Source of the DNA: SG8-30 sp964406445
Lineage (GTDB): Bacteria; Pseudomonadota; Gammaproteobacteria; Steroidobacterales; Steroidobacteraceae
NCBI GenBank assembly: GCA_964406445.1
Contig: CAYORU010000027.1
Span: 1 to 45,854 of the forward strand
Length of the DNA: 45,854 nt
Reading direction: 5' to 3'
Numbering within the stretch: the stretch's first letter is position 1; every line of letters starts with the position of its first letter. Below, piece by piece: positions 16,398 to 25,241 of this stretch. A program made the position numbers and the translations under genes. A model generated the notes under the pieces. The model had not been told where the DNA came from. It saw nothing but the letters and a program-made list of their open reading frames with translations, and did no database searches.

Positions 16398-17447
16398 GCA
16401 CGGTCTCCGGTCGAAGGCCCGAAGTCTAGCCTATCCGTCGCCACCGGCCCGGCGGGACCCCTGCTGGTCCGGCCGGCCGTTCCGGCGGAGGCCGCAGCCG
16501 TCGCGGCGCTCGCGGAGGCCACGTTCCGCGAGTCCTGGCAGGACTTCAACAGCGCATCGGACATGGATGCCTACGTCGAGGCGAACTTCCGGCGGGAGCA
16601 CGTCGCGCGCGACCTCGCGACCCCGGGTGTGCAGCTGCTGGTGGCGGAAGCAGGCGGCCCGCCGTTCGGCTATCTGCGCTGGCTGCCCGGCGGCGCGCCG
16701 GGGATTGCCGGTGAGCGCCCAGCGGAGATCTCGCGGCTCTACGTGTGTCGCGAGCACCACGGTCGCGGCGTCGGTCCGGCGCTGATGCACGCCTGCCTGC
16801 GGCGGGCGGCATTGGCCGGCCACGACGTGGCCTGGCTCGCGGTGTGGCAGCGGGCTTCGCAGGCGATCGCCTTCTACCGCAAGCGGCGCTTCGAGATCGC
16901 CGGCGAGACGACCTTCCGGCTCGGTCAGGATCGGCAGGCGGACTGGCTCATGCACAGGCCGCTCGGCGACTTCGCCGCGACGGTCGTCTCCCGGCGATTC
17001 CGCGATGGCGACGAGGCGGCAGTCGCGGCGCTGTTCCGGGAGACCGTGACACGCATAGCCCGTCGCGACTACGCTCCCGCGCTGATCGCGGCCTGGGCGC
17101 CCGCCGAGGCCGATCTCGCGAGCTGGCGCTATCGTCTCGGCTCGACGGAGACCTGGCTCGTCGAGATTGACGGCCGTCTCGCCGGCTTCGGCAACCTCGC
17201 CGGCGATGGGCACCTCGACTGCCTGTATTGCCATGCCGATTGGCAGGGCGCCGGGATAGGCTCGCGCCTGCTCGCGACCCTGGAGGCGGCGGCCCGGTCG
17301 CGCGGCGACCGCGAGCTCACCGCGGACGTGAGCCTCACTGCGCATGAATTCTTCCAGCGCCGCGGATTCAGGCTGCTGGCCCGGCAGGAGGTCTACGTTC
17401 GCGGCCAGGCGCTCACCAACCTGCGAATGCGCAAACTGCTCGCCTGA
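16389..17447 (+). CDS. Tandem double GNAT acetyltransferase
   Basis: 352 residues holding two GNAT domains. The first (about 20-170) has the acetyl-CoA loop REHHGRGVGPAL after the strand EISRLYVC, then an AIAFYRKRRFEIAGE end. The second (about 205-345) has ADWQGAGIGSRLL after LDCLYC, then HEFFQRRGFRLL. Both loops keep the Q/R-x-x-G-x-G pattern, so both could bind the cofactor. The substrate is unknown; the second half resembles YafP-type N-acetyltransferases. The ATG at 16389 overlaps the 5' end of the divergent M28 gene, and no other ATG would retain domain one, so the overlap looks real. Confidence 0.85.
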   Translation: MAHARSPVEGPKSSLSVATGPAGPLLVRPAVPAEAAAVAALAEATFRESWQDFNSASDMDAYVEANFRREHVARDLATPGVQLLVAEAGGPPFGYLRWLPGGAPGIAGERPAEISRLYVCREHHGRGVGPALMHACLRRAALAGHDVAWLAVWQRASQAIAFYRKRRFEIAGETTFRLGQDRQADWLMHRPLGDFAATVVSRRFRDGDEAAVAALFRETVTRIARRDYAPALIAAWAPAEADLASWRYRLGSTETWLVEIDGRLAGFGNLAGDGHLDCLYCHADWQGAGIGSRLLATLEAAARSRGDRELTADVSLTAHEFFQRRGFRLLARQEVYVRGQALTNLRMRKLLA

Positions 17448-17461
17448 CGGCGTCCTGCGCC

Positions 17462-19981
17462 TCAGCGCGGCCGCACCCGCCGCGTCGCCGTCGCGGAGTG
17501 CGGGTCCTCCGGCCAGTAGTGCCTCGGGTAGCGGCCCTTCAGCTCCTTGCGGACCTCCGCGTAGCCGCTCCGCCAGAAGCTCCCGAGGTCGCGGGTCACC
17601 TGCACCGGCCGCTGCGCCGGTGACAGCAGCGAGATCGTCAGCGGCACGCGTCCACCGGCGATGCGCGGCGTCTCGACGAGGCCGAACACCTCCTGCAGCC
17701 GCACCGCGAAAGCGGGCGCGTCGGGGTCGGAGTAGTCGATCGGGATGCGCGAGCCGCTCGGCACCGCGAGGTGGGTCGGCGCGAGCTCGTCGAGCCGGCG
17801 CAGGCGCGCATGGCCGAGGCGCGCGGCGAGCGCGGCGTGCAGGTCCACGGACCCGAGATGCGACAATCGGGTCACGCCGTCGAGCCACGGCGCCAGCCAG
17901 TCCGCGAGGCTGTCCATGAGCGAGCCGTCGTCCAGCGCCGCCCAGTCCGGCTCGGCATCGCCGAGATGGCGGCGGACGAACTCGGCCCGTTCCCTGAGCG
18001 CCGTGGCGGCCTTCGTCCACGGCAGGGCCTGCATCCCGGCGCCGCGCAGGCCCTCGAGCAATGCGCCGAGCACCCGGCCCGGATCGGCAGCGGCCAGGGC
18101 CGACTCGTCGAGCAGCAGCGCGCCGAGGCGCCGCTCGCGCCGGGCGAGCACGGCGCCCTCGCGCGCATCCCAGCGGATCACCTCGGACTCCCCGACGAGC
18201 GCGGCGAGCCCGGCGTCGATGTCCTCGCGCGCGAGCGGCGCCGCGAGGAAGATGCGCGCTTCGCGTTCGCCGGCGTCGAGCTCGGCCGCGACCAGCCAGT
18301 CCGCCTGGGACAAGGCCTGCATCTCGGCGAGGAAGGCGCCGCGGCCGCCGGAGAGCAGGAAGCGGCCGGCCCCGCCGCGCCTCGAGCCGATCCGGTCCGG
18401 GTAGGCGAGGGCGAGCAAGAGGCCTGCCTGTTGCGTCGACCCGCCGCGCCCGGCCGTCACGCCGAGTTCCTCCTGCCATTGCCGCGCGAGGCGCTGCGCG
18501 CGCGCCCGCGCTCCTGGGTCGACCGACGCGCCGGCAGGCGGCGGCGCGCCGTGCAGCGCCTCGACGCGCGTGCGGATGTCGGCGTCCGCCCGGGCGCCCG
18601 GGCCGCGCAGCAGGTCGCGTTCCGAGAGCACCGCGGCGAGTTCGCAGGCGAGCGGACCGAGGCCGCGCCGCGCGCCCTCGAGGATCATGTGCGAGAGCCT
18701 CGGATGCGCGCCGAAGCCGGCCATGCGCCGGCCGTGCGGCGTGAGCGTGCCGTCGCCATCGAGCGCGCCCAGCACGCGCAGCAGCTCGCGCGCCTGGGCG
18801 AGCGCGGGCGCCGGCGGCGGGTCGAGGAGCCTGAGCGCCGCCGGGTCGGTCACGCCCCAGGCGGCGAGGTCGAGCGCGAACGGCGCGAGGTCCGCCTCGA
18901 GGATCTCCGGCGGCGTCGCAGGCTCGAGCGAGCGCTGGTCCTCTTCGCGCCAAAGCCGCAGGCACAGCCCCGGCCCGGTGCGGCCGGCGCGGCCGCGGCG
19001 CTGGTCGGCAGCGGCGCGCGACACCCGCGTCGTCGCGAGCCCGCTCATGCCGGTGACCGGGTCGAAGCGCGCGCGCCGCGCGAAGCCGCAGTCCACCACG
19101 ATGCGCACGCCCTCGATGGTCAGCGAGGTCTCGGCGATCGCCGTGGCGAGCACGATCTTGCGCCGACCCGGCGCGGCGGGCGCCAGCGCCGCGTCCTGCG
19201 CGTCCGGCGGCAGGTCGCCGAAGAGCGGGTGCACGGCGACACCGGCCGGCAGCCCGCCCTCCGCGAGCAGCCGCGCCACGCGGTGGATCTCGGGCGCGCC
19301 GGGGAGAAATGCGAGCACATCGCCGGCCGGCTCCTCGAGCGCGAGCCGGATCGCGCGGGCGACGTCGCGGGCGAGCGTCTGCGGCTCGGCGCGCGGCAGG
19401 TGGCGCGTCTCGACCGGGAAGGCGCGGCCCTCTGCGGTGATCACCGGCGCGTGGCCGAGCAGGCCGGCGACCGCCGCGGCGTCGAGCGTCGCGGACATCA
19501 CGAGCAGCCTCAGGTCCTCGCGCAGGTGCGCCTTGGCGTCGAGCGCGAGCGCGAGGCCGAGGTCGGCGACCAGGCTGCGCTCGTGGAACTCGTCGAAGAT
19601 CACGAGCCCGGTGTCCTCGAGCGCCGGGTCGGACTGCAGCATCCGCGTCAGCACGCCCTCGGTGACCACCGCGAGGCGCGTCTCGCGCGAGACTCTCGTC
19701 TCGAGCCGCGTGCGATAGCCGACGCGGCGGCCGACCGGCTCGCCGAGCAGCGCCGCCATGCGCGTCGCGACCGCGCGCGCCGCGAGCCGGCGCGGCTCGA
19801 GCATCACGATGCCGCGCCCGGCGAGCCAGCTGGCGTCGAGCAGCGCGAGCGGCACCGCCGTGCTCTTGCCCGCGCCCGGCGGCGCCTGCAGCACGGCCGC
19901 GCCGCCGCGGGCGAGCGCCTCCGTCACCTGCGGCAGGTGCGGTGCGATCGGCAGTGCGGCGAGGGCGTCGGGAAGGATCAT
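17462..19981 (-). CDS. hrpB: ATP-dependent helicase HrpB
   Basis: 839 residues, the usual HrpB length. The start is set at MILPDALAALPI because upstream codons do not fit the family. The DEAH-box motifs run in order: QAPPGAGKST (Walker A, about 40), MLEPRRLAARAVATRMA, VTEGVLTRMLQSD, VIFDEFHERS (motif II), VMSATLD (motif III), then KIVLATAIAETSLTIEGV and QRRGRAGRTGPG (motif VI). The C-terminal HrpB-specific region ends with PRHYWPEDPHSATATRRVRPR. It is a DEAH/RHA helicase widespread in gammaproteobacteria whose physiological substrate is poorly known. It stands alone, divergent from the BASS transporter. Confidence 0.95.
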   Translation of the reverse strand: MILPDALAALPIAPHLPQVTEALARGGAAVLQAPPGAGKSTAVPLALLDASWLAGRGIVMLEPRRLAARAVATRMAALLGEPVGRRVGYRTRLETRVSRETRLAVVTEGVLTRMLQSDPALEDTGLVIFDEFHERSLVADLGLALALDAKAHLREDLRLLVMSATLDAAAVAGLLGHAPVITAEGRAFPVETRHLPRAEPQTLARDVARAIRLALEEPAGDVLAFLPGAPEIHRVARLLAEGGLPAGVAVHPLFGDLPPDAQDAALAPAAPGRRKIVLATAIAETSLTIEGVRIVVDCGFARRARFDPVTGMSGLATTRVSRAAADQRRGRAGRTGPGLCLRLWREEDQRSLEPATPPEILEADLAPFALDLAAWGVTDPAALRLLDPPPAPALAQARELLRVLGALDGDGTLTPHGRRMAGFGAHPRLSHMILEGARRGLGPLACELAAVLSERDLLRGPGARADADIRTRVEALHGAPPPAGASVDPGARARAQRLARQWQEELGVTAGRGGSTQQAGLLLALAYPDRIGSRRGGAGRFLLSGGRGAFLAEMQALSQADWLVAAELDAGEREARIFLAAPLAREDIDAGLAALVGESEVIRWDAREGAVLARRERRLGALLLDESALAAADPGRVLGALLEGLRGAGMQALPWTKAATALRERAEFVRRHLGDAEPDWAALDDGSLMDSLADWLAPWLDGVTRLSHLGSVDLHAALAARLGHARLRRLDELAPTHLAVPSGSRIPIDYSDPDAPAFAVRLQEVFGLVETPRIAGGRVPLTISLLSPAQRPVQVTRDLGSFWRSGYAEVRKELKGRYPRHYWPEDPHSATATRRVRPR

Positions 19982-20049
19982 CGGCAGCGTCCGGCGCGGT
20001 ACAGTAGCGGGCCCCCGCCCAGGCCACAACGCGCCGCCCGACCCCCTCG

Positions 20050-20973
20050 ATGATGCTCCTGACCCGGCTCTTCCCCCTGTGGGCCATCCTCGTGTCCGCG
20101 GCGGCGCTGGCCGTCCCCGCACCCTTCGCGGCTGCGCAGCCCGCGGTCCTGCCGCTCCTGTCGCTGGTCATGCTCGGGATGGGGCTGACGCTGGCGCCTG
20201 CCGACTTCCGCGGCGTGCTCGCGATGCCGCGGCTCGTCGCCATCGGCGTGGCGCTGCAATACACCGTGATGCCGCTCGGCGCGGCCCTGGTCTCTCGCCT
20301 GCTCGCGCTGCCGCCGGAACAGGCGCTCGGCATGGTGCTGGTCGGCGCCGCGAGCGGCGGCACCGCCTCGAACGTCATCACCTACCTCGCGCGCGGCAAC
20401 GTCGCGCTGTCGGTGACGATGACGGCCGTCTCGACGCTGCTCGCGGTGGCGCTCACGCCGGCCTGGACGCTCGCGCTCGCCGGGCGGGCGACGCCGGTGC
20501 CGGTGGCAGGCCTCGTGCAGACGGTCGCGCTGGTCGCGGTCGGGCCGGTGCTCGCAGGGATGCTGCTGCGCCATGTGGCCGGTGCGGCCGCCGAGCGCTT
20601 CACCGCAGTGTTCCCGGCGATGTCCGTGGCGGCGGTGTGCCTGATCATCGGCATCATCGTCGGGCTGAACGCGGGGCGCGTCGCCGCCGTCGGCCCGCTG
20701 CTCGCCCTCGCCGTCGTGCTGCACAACGGGCTCGGCCTCGCGGCCGGCTACGGGCTTGCGCGGCTCGCCGGCGCGCCCGTCCGCGAGGCCCGCACGCTCG
20801 CGATCGAAGTCGGCATGCAGAACTCCGGCCTCGCGGTGGCGCTGGCGCTCAAGTTCTTCACGCCGATGGCGGCCCTGCCCGGCGCGATGTTCAGCCTCTG
20901 GCACAACGTCTCGGGCGCCCTGCTCGCCGGCTGGTGGGCGTCGCGGCCGCCCGGCGGCCCCGGCCGGACCTAG
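20050..20973 (+). CDS. Bile acid:sodium symporter (BASS) family transporter
   Basis: 307 residues with about nine to ten membrane helices. The family signature is present: LPLLSLVMLGMGLTL near residue 35-50, GAASGGTASNVITYLARGNVALSVTMT near 110-135 with the discontinuous helix, and EVGMQNSGLAVALALKFF near 255-275 with the second crossover. Members import anionic solutes (bile acids, pantoate, pyruvate-like acids) with sodium; the substrate here is not evident. The gene is divergent from hrpB over 68 bp and is followed by lon. Confidence 0.88.
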   Translation: MMLLTRLFPLWAILVSAAALAVPAPFAAAQPAVLPLLSLVMLGMGLTLAPADFRGVLAMPRLVAIGVALQYTVMPLGAALVSRLLALPPEQALGMVLVGAASGGTASNVITYLARGNVALSVTMTAVSTLLAVALTPAWTLALAGRATPVPVAGLVQTVALVAVGPVLAGMLLRHVAGAAAERFTAVFPAMSVAAVCLIIGIIVGLNAGRVAAVGPLLALAVVLHNGLGLAAGYGLARLAGAPVREARTLAIEVGMQNSGLAVALALKFFTPMAALPGAMFSLWHNVSGALLAGWWASRPPGGPGRT

Positions 20974-20983
20974 GCCTTGCAGC

Positions 20984-21032
20984 GGGGGCGGGTTGCCCCC
21001 ATGTGCCAACGGGTCGGGCCCGCGACGGGCCC
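20984..21032 (+). other. Two hairpins in the lon leader
   Basis: Hairpin one is GGGGGC (20984-20989), loop of five, GCCCCC (20995-21000). Hairpin two is GGGCCCG (21016-21022), loop CGA, CGGGCCC (21026-21032). The second ends one base before the lon ribosome site AGGGG (21034-21038). The C run of hairpin one could alternatively pair with that site. They may end the upstream transcript or modulate lon translation; neither is shown. Confidence 0.45.
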
Positions 21033-21045
21033 TAGGGGTGTCTTC

Positions 21046-23430
21046 ATGACCGAGAACCAGACAGCGCGCAGCGGAACGGCCATACCCGAGGACGTGCTGA
21101 TCCTCATGCCGGTGCGCAACCTCGTGGTGTTTCCCGGCGTGGTGCTGCCGGTGACCATCGGCCGCGACAAGACCGTGGCCGCCGCGGAGGAAGCCGTGCG
21201 GACGGGCCGCAAGGTCGGCTTCCTGCTGCAGCGCGATCCGACGGTCGACGACCCGGCCGAGGCGGACCTGCACCGGGTCGGCACCGTCGCCTCGATCCAT
21301 CGCTTCGTGACCGCCCCGGACGGCAGCCGGCACGTGGTCGTGCAGGGCGAACAGCGCTTCCGCGTGCTCGACTTCCAGGAAGGCTTCCCGTTCCTGGTCG
21401 CGCGCGTGGAGGCGCTCACCGAGCCGGCGCGCGCGTCCGTCGAGGTGGAGGCGCGCTCGCTCAACCTCAAGCGCCTCGCCGCCGAGGCGATCGAGCTCCT
21501 GCCGCAGGCGCCGGCCGAGCTGGCCGGCGCGGTGCGCGCCATCGAGGCGCCCGGCACGCTCGCCGACACCATCGCGAGCTTCCTGGACATCAAGCCCTTG
21601 GAGAAGCAGCAGCTGCTCGAGACGGTCGAGCTGACCCCGCGGCTCGACCGCGTCGCCGAGCTGCTCGGCCATCGCATCGAGGTGCTCAGGCTGCAGCGCC
21701 AGCTGCAGGAGCAGACCCGCGAGGCCATCGACGAGCGCCAGCGCGAGATGCTGCTGCGCGAGCAGATGGCGCAGATCCGCAAGGAGCTGGGCGAGGACGG
21801 CGAGGGCGGCGAGGAGCTGGCCGAGCTGCGCCAGAGCCTCGAGTCCGCGGGCCTGCCCGCGGACATGCTCAAGCAGGCGATGAAGGAGCTGAAGCGCCTC
21901 GAGCGCATGCCCGAGTCCGGCGCCGAGAACTCCATGCTCAGGAACTGGCTCGAGCTGGTCGTCGAGCTGCCCTGGGCGAAGCTCGACGCCGAGCAGCACG
22001 ACCTCGCCCACGCCCGCGAGGTGCTCGAGGCCGACCACTACGGCCTTTCGCGCATCAAGAAGCGCATCCTCGAGTTCCTCGCGGTGCGCAAGCTCAATCC
22101 CGAGGGCCGCAGCCCGATCCTGTGCTTCGTCGGCCCGCCGGGCGTGGGCAAGACCTCGCTCGGCCAGAGCATCGCGCGCTCGCTCGGCCTCAGGTTCCAG
22201 CGCGTGAGCCTCGGCGGCGTGCACGACGAGGCGGAGATCCGCGGCCACCGCCGCACCTACGTCGGCGCGCTGCCGGGCAACGTCCTGCAGGCGATCCGCA
22301 AGGCCGGCACGCGCAACCCCGTGATCATGCTCGACGAGATCGACAAGCTCGGCCGCGGCATCCAGGGCGACCCGTCGGCGGCGCTGCTCGAGGTGCTCGA
22401 TCCCGAGCAGAACTCGAGCTTCCGCGACAACTACCTCGGCGCGCCCTTCGACCTCTCGAAGGTGCTGTTCATCGCCACGGCCAACATGCTCGACACGGTG
22501 CCGGGGCCGCTGCGCGACCGGATGGAGGTCATCGAGCTCACCGGCTACACCGAGGAGGAGAAGCTCGAGATCGCGAAGCGCTACCTGATCGCGCGCCAGC
22601 TCAAGGCCAACGGACTCTCGTCCGACCAGGTGAAGCTCAGCGACGAGGCGCTGGCAGGCATCGTGCGCGGGTACACCCGCGAGGCCGGCTGCCGCAGCCT
22701 CGAGCGCGAGATCGGAGCGGTGCTGCGCAATGCCGCCGTGCGCATCGCCGGAGGCGAGGCAACCCGCGTGGACATCGACGCCTCCGACCTGCAGTCGATC
22801 CTCGGGCCGCACAAGTTCGAGAGCGAGGTGGCGCTGCGCACCTCGGTGCCAGGCGTGGCCACCGGGCTCGCCTGGACGCCGGTGGGCGGCGACCTGCTGT
22901 TCATCGAGGCGACCCGCCTGCCCGGGTCCGGCAAGCTGATCCTGACGGGGCAACTCGGCGACGTCATGAAGGAGAGTGCGCAGGCGGCGATGTCGCTGGT
23001 CAAGGCGCGGGCCGGCCAGCTCGGCCTCGATCCGGCGATCTTCGAGAAGAGCGACGTGCACGTGCACGTGCCGGCGGGTGCCATCCCCAAGGACGGGCCG
23101 AGCGCCGGTGTCGCCCTCTACACGGCGCTGGTCTCGCTGTTCACCGGCCGAACCGCGGCGAGCGACGTCGCCATGACCGGCGAGATCAGCCTGCGCGGGC
23201 TGGTGCTCCCGGTCGGCGGCATCAAGGAGAAGGTGGTCGCCGCGGCGCGCGCCGGGCTCGCCAAGGTGATCCTGCCGGAGCGCAACCGCAAGGACCTGGC
23301 GGAAGTGCCCGAGAGCGCCCGACGCCTGCTCAGGTTCGTGTTCGTGTCGAAGGTCGACGAGGCCACCGCCGCGGCGCTCGGCGACGTGGGTTGCGCGAGC
23401 CACGCGCCGCCGGCGGAGGAGACGGTTTGA
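21046..23430 (+). CDS. lon: ATP-dependent protease Lon (endopeptidase La)
   Basis: 794 residues of the LonA type. The N-terminal substrate domain (LPVRNLVVFPGVVLPVTIGRDK-like start) is followed by the coiled coil, an AAA+ module with Walker A GPPGVGKT (363-370) and Walker B IMLDEIDKLG, and the protease domain. The catalytic dyad is S686 (PKDGPSAG) and K729 (GGIKEK), in the E. coli spacing. It degrades misfolded and regulatory proteins in the cytoplasm. The start MTENQTARSG is preceded by AGGGG. The heptamer-repeat element begins five bases after the stop codon. Confidence 0.97.
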   Translation: MTENQTARSGTAIPEDVLILMPVRNLVVFPGVVLPVTIGRDKTVAAAEEAVRTGRKVGFLLQRDPTVDDPAEADLHRVGTVASIHRFVTAPDGSRHVVVQGEQRFRVLDFQEGFPFLVARVEALTEPARASVEVEARSLNLKRLAAEAIELLPQAPAELAGAVRAIEAPGTLADTIASFLDIKPLEKQQLLETVELTPRLDRVAELLGHRIEVLRLQRQLQEQTREAIDERQREMLLREQMAQIRKELGEDGEGGEELAELRQSLESAGLPADMLKQAMKELKRLERMPESGAENSMLRNWLELVVELPWAKLDAEQHDLAHAREVLEADHYGLSRIKKRILEFLAVRKLNPEGRSPILCFVGPPGVGKTSLGQSIARSLGLRFQRVSLGGVHDEAEIRGHRRTYVGALPGNVLQAIRKAGTRNPVIMLDEIDKLGRGIQGDPSAALLEVLDPEQNSSFRDNYLGAPFDLSKVLFIATANMLDTVPGPLRDRMEVIELTGYTEEEKLEIAKRYLIARQLKANGLSSDQVKLSDEALAGIVRGYTREAGCRSLEREIGAVLRNAAVRIAGGEATRVDIDASDLQSILGPHKFESEVALRTSVPGVATGLAWTPVGGDLLFIEATRLPGSGKLILTGQLGDVMKESAQAAMSLVKARAGQLGLDPAIFEKSDVHVHVPAGAIPKDGPSAGVALYTALVSLFTGRTAASDVAMTGEISLRGLVLPVGGIKEKVVAAARAGLAKVILPERNRKDLAEVPESARRLLRFVFVSKVDEATAAALGDVGCASHAPPAEETV

Positions 23431-23435
23431 AGAGG

Positions 23436-23564
23436 AGTGACCGGTGATCGGTGACCGGTGATCGGCCGAACCGGGCTGAGCCTTGGCCCGAGGTTCCGGC
23501 CGGTCACCGGTCACCGGTCACCGGTCACCGATTACCGATCACCGGTCACTGGTCACCGATCACG
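23436..23564. repeat. Inverted heptamer-repeat element, copy 2
   Basis: Four 7-bp units (RGTGAYC) at 23436-23463 and GGCC at 23464-23467 are followed by a 30-base core (23468-23497). On the far side come GGCC (23498-23501) and nine units of the form GRTYACY (23502-23564). It is the same design as 14699-14785 but inverted in the window, with a longer second arm. Relative to the gene it follows (lon), it has the same orientation as copy 1 has to the M28 gene: a four-unit arm first, then the core, then the variable arm. It fills most of the gap between lon and the NlpC/P60 gene. Confidence 0.88.
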
Positions 23565-23584
23565 GCCCGCGGCATCCTTCCGCC

Positions 23585-24121
23585 ATGAAAGCCGCGCCGA
23601 TCTGCATCGCCGCCGCCCTCGCCGTCGCCGGCTGCGCCGCGGCGCCGCCGCGGCCGGCGGATCGCGCCGAGGTGGACGCGCCTGCGGGCGAGCCGCCGGC
23701 GGTCGTCGAGCCCGCGGCGCCCGCGCACTCGCCCATGGCCGCGGAGGTCCTGGGCCGCGCCCGCGGGCTGCTGGGGACGCCCTACCGATTCGGCGGCGCC
23801 GATCCTGCGACGGGCTTCGACTGTTCGGGGCTCGTCTTCTTCGTGTTCGGAGAGTCCGGCCTGCGGCTGCCGCGCAGCGCCGAGTCGCAGCAGGCGGCCG
23901 TGGCGCGCATCGAGCGCGAAGCGCTCGCGCCGGGGGATCTCGTGTTCTTCCGCCTGCCAGAGCCGCACGTCGGGATCTACGCGGGCGACGGCACCTTCAT
24001 CCACGCGCCCGGGCGCGGGCGCGGCGTCGAGGCCGCGCGGCTGTCGGATCCATGGTTCGCGCTCGGTTTCGCGGGCGCCGGCCGGGTGAGCGCCTCCGCG
24101 GAGGCCGCGTCCGGCGGCTGA
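23585..24121 (+). CDS. NlpC/P60 family lipoprotein, peptidoglycan endopeptidase
   Basis: 178 residues. The signal MKAAPICIAAALAVAGC ends in a lipobox (VAGC), so the protein is membrane-anchored. A Pro/Ala-rich spacer reaches about residue 48. The NlpC/P60 papain-like domain carries C80 (GFDCSGLV), H128 (EPHVGIYAG) and H140 (TFIHAPG) as the catalytic set. Members cut gamma-D-Glu to diaminopimelate bonds in peptidoglycan during wall turnover. An ATG upstream would translate heptamer repeats, so this start is preferred. Its promoter must lie within or upstream of the repeat element. Confidence 0.9.
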   Translation: MKAAPICIAAALAVAGCAAAPPRPADRAEVDAPAGEPPAVVEPAAPAHSPMAAEVLGRARGLLGTPYRFGGADPATGFDCSGLVFFVFGESGLRLPRSAESQQAAVARIEREALAPGDLVFFRLPEPHVGIYAGDGTFIHAPGRGRGVEAARLSDPWFALGFAGAGRVSASAEAASGG

Positions 24122-24135
24122 GCATTGCCGGACGG

Positions 24136-25062
24136 CTATCTCGCGGGCAGCAGGACCACCCCGCGCAGCGCGGCGACCTCGGCGGCGGTCAGCGGCCGCG
24201 CCGCGCCGGGCTTCAGCGCGCCGAGCCTGAGCGGCCCGATCGCGACGCGCTCGAGTCGACGCACCTTCAGCCCCACGTGGACCAGCAGGCGGCGGATCTC
24301 GCGGTTCTGCCCTTCACGCAGGACGATGGACAGCAGCGCCAGGCCGCCCGTGCGCCGGTCGGTCCAGCGCTTGAGGATCCTCACGTCTTCCAGGGCGGCG
24401 CGCCGCGCCCCACCGCCGCGGCCGGCCGCCTTGCTGCGCGCGATCGCGTCGGGGCCGGCGAGGTAGAACCCGCGCCGCAGCCGCTCGAGCGTCGCCGCAT
24501 CGAGCGCGCCCTCGGCGGTCACGTGGTACTCCTTCGCCACGCCGTGGCGCGGGTGGGCCAGGCGATGGGCCAGCTCGCCGTCGTCGGTCAGCAGCACGAG
24601 GCCGGTCGAGTCGGCGTCGAGCCGGCCGACCGGATAGACGCGCCGCCCGCGGGGCAGGCGGCCGGCCACGAGCGAGAGCACGTTCACGCGGCCTTCGGGG
24701 TCGCGCGCGGTCGAGATGACGCCCTTCGGCTTGTGGGCCGCGAAGTACAGCGGCGCCTGCCGGGCGCGCTCGACGCGCTGCGCGGTGTCGATCACCTCGC
24801 CGTCGAGCTCCACGAGGTCCTCGCCCGCGCGAACCATGCAGGGCAGGGCGTGCACGGGGCGCCCGTTCACCCGCACCCGGCCGGCCAGGATCGCAAGCTC
24901 GCAGTCGCGCCGCGAGGCGACGCCCGCGTCGGCCAGCACCTTCTGCAGACGCTCCATGGCCGCGGGTTCCCGAGGCTCCGCGCGGGCGTGCCGCGGCGGG
25001 CGAGGCTTGCTTCGCCGGGGCTCGGGGCCGCGCCGGAAACGGGGGTCGTCGGAGTCCTGCAT
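24136..25062 (-). CDS. rluB: 23S rRNA pseudouridine synthase RluB-type
   Basis: 308 residues. A basic N-terminal extension (RRGPEPRRSKPRPPRHAR) precedes an S4 RNA-binding domain (MERLQKVLADAGVASRRDCE, about 37-85). The RsuA-family catalytic domain follows, with the active Asp in GRLDADSTGLVLLTDDGELAHRL and the KEYHV motif. The C-terminus LREGQNREIRRLLVHVGLKVRRL is typical. RluB isomerises U2605 in the 23S rRNA in E. coli; RluE/RluF or RsuA cannot be excluded by eye, but the S4 domain and basic extension favour RluB. A start at 24957 would drop only the extension. The gene is convergent with the NlpC gene, 14 bp apart. Confidence 0.85.
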   Translation of the reverse strand: MQDSDDPRFRRGPEPRRSKPRPPRHARAEPREPAAMERLQKVLADAGVASRRDCELAILAGRVRVNGRPVHALPCMVRAGEDLVELDGEVIDTAQRVERARQAPLYFAAHKPKGVISTARDPEGRVNVLSLVAGRLPRGRRVYPVGRLDADSTGLVLLTDDGELAHRLAHPRHGVAKEYHVTAEGALDAATLERLRRGFYLAGPDAIARSKAAGRGGGARRAALEDVRILKRWTDRRTGGLALLSIVLREGQNREIRRLLVHVGLKVRRLERVAIGPLRLGALKPGAARPLTAAEVAALRGVVLLPAR

Positions 25063-25134
25063 GGGGCGACATCTTAACGGGCTGGCGCCGCGCACCTGCC
25101 GCGCCGAGGCGGCCGCTTCGCAGTGTCGGGATTT

Positions 25135-25231
25135 CTTACGAAATGACGGAATCCCGCGGGGGCCGTCGCAGCGTGTTCGTCGTAAGCCCCTGAATGGCAT
25201 GCCGCCCGCCCCGGTTGGCACGCAAGTTGAT
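25135..25231 (+). promoter_or_regulatory. Sigma-54-like promoter with upstream inverted sites
   Basis: TGGCACG at 25216-25222, four bases, then TTGAT (25227-25231) matches the sigma-54 consensus TGGCACG-N4-TTGCW except that the -12 reads GA, not GC. Upstream, CTTACG (25135-25140) and CGTAAG (25181-25186) are inverted copies at distances usual for an enhancer-binding protein. A competing reading is a sigma-70 promoter with TTGATT (25227) and GATAAA (25252), but its 19-base spacer is long. Confidence 0.4.
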
Positions 25232-25241
25232 TGTCAGGGCC

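Noticed and set aside
17771..20053. Long + strand frame opposite hrpB
   Set aside because: It is the antisense shadow of HrpB, which has all its helicase motifs on the other strand.
19978..23514. Long - strand reading frame across the BASS and lon genes
   Set aside because: It is antisense to lon, a certain gene, has no recognisable domain and reads like the reverse of a GC-biased gene (runs of His, Arg, Glu).
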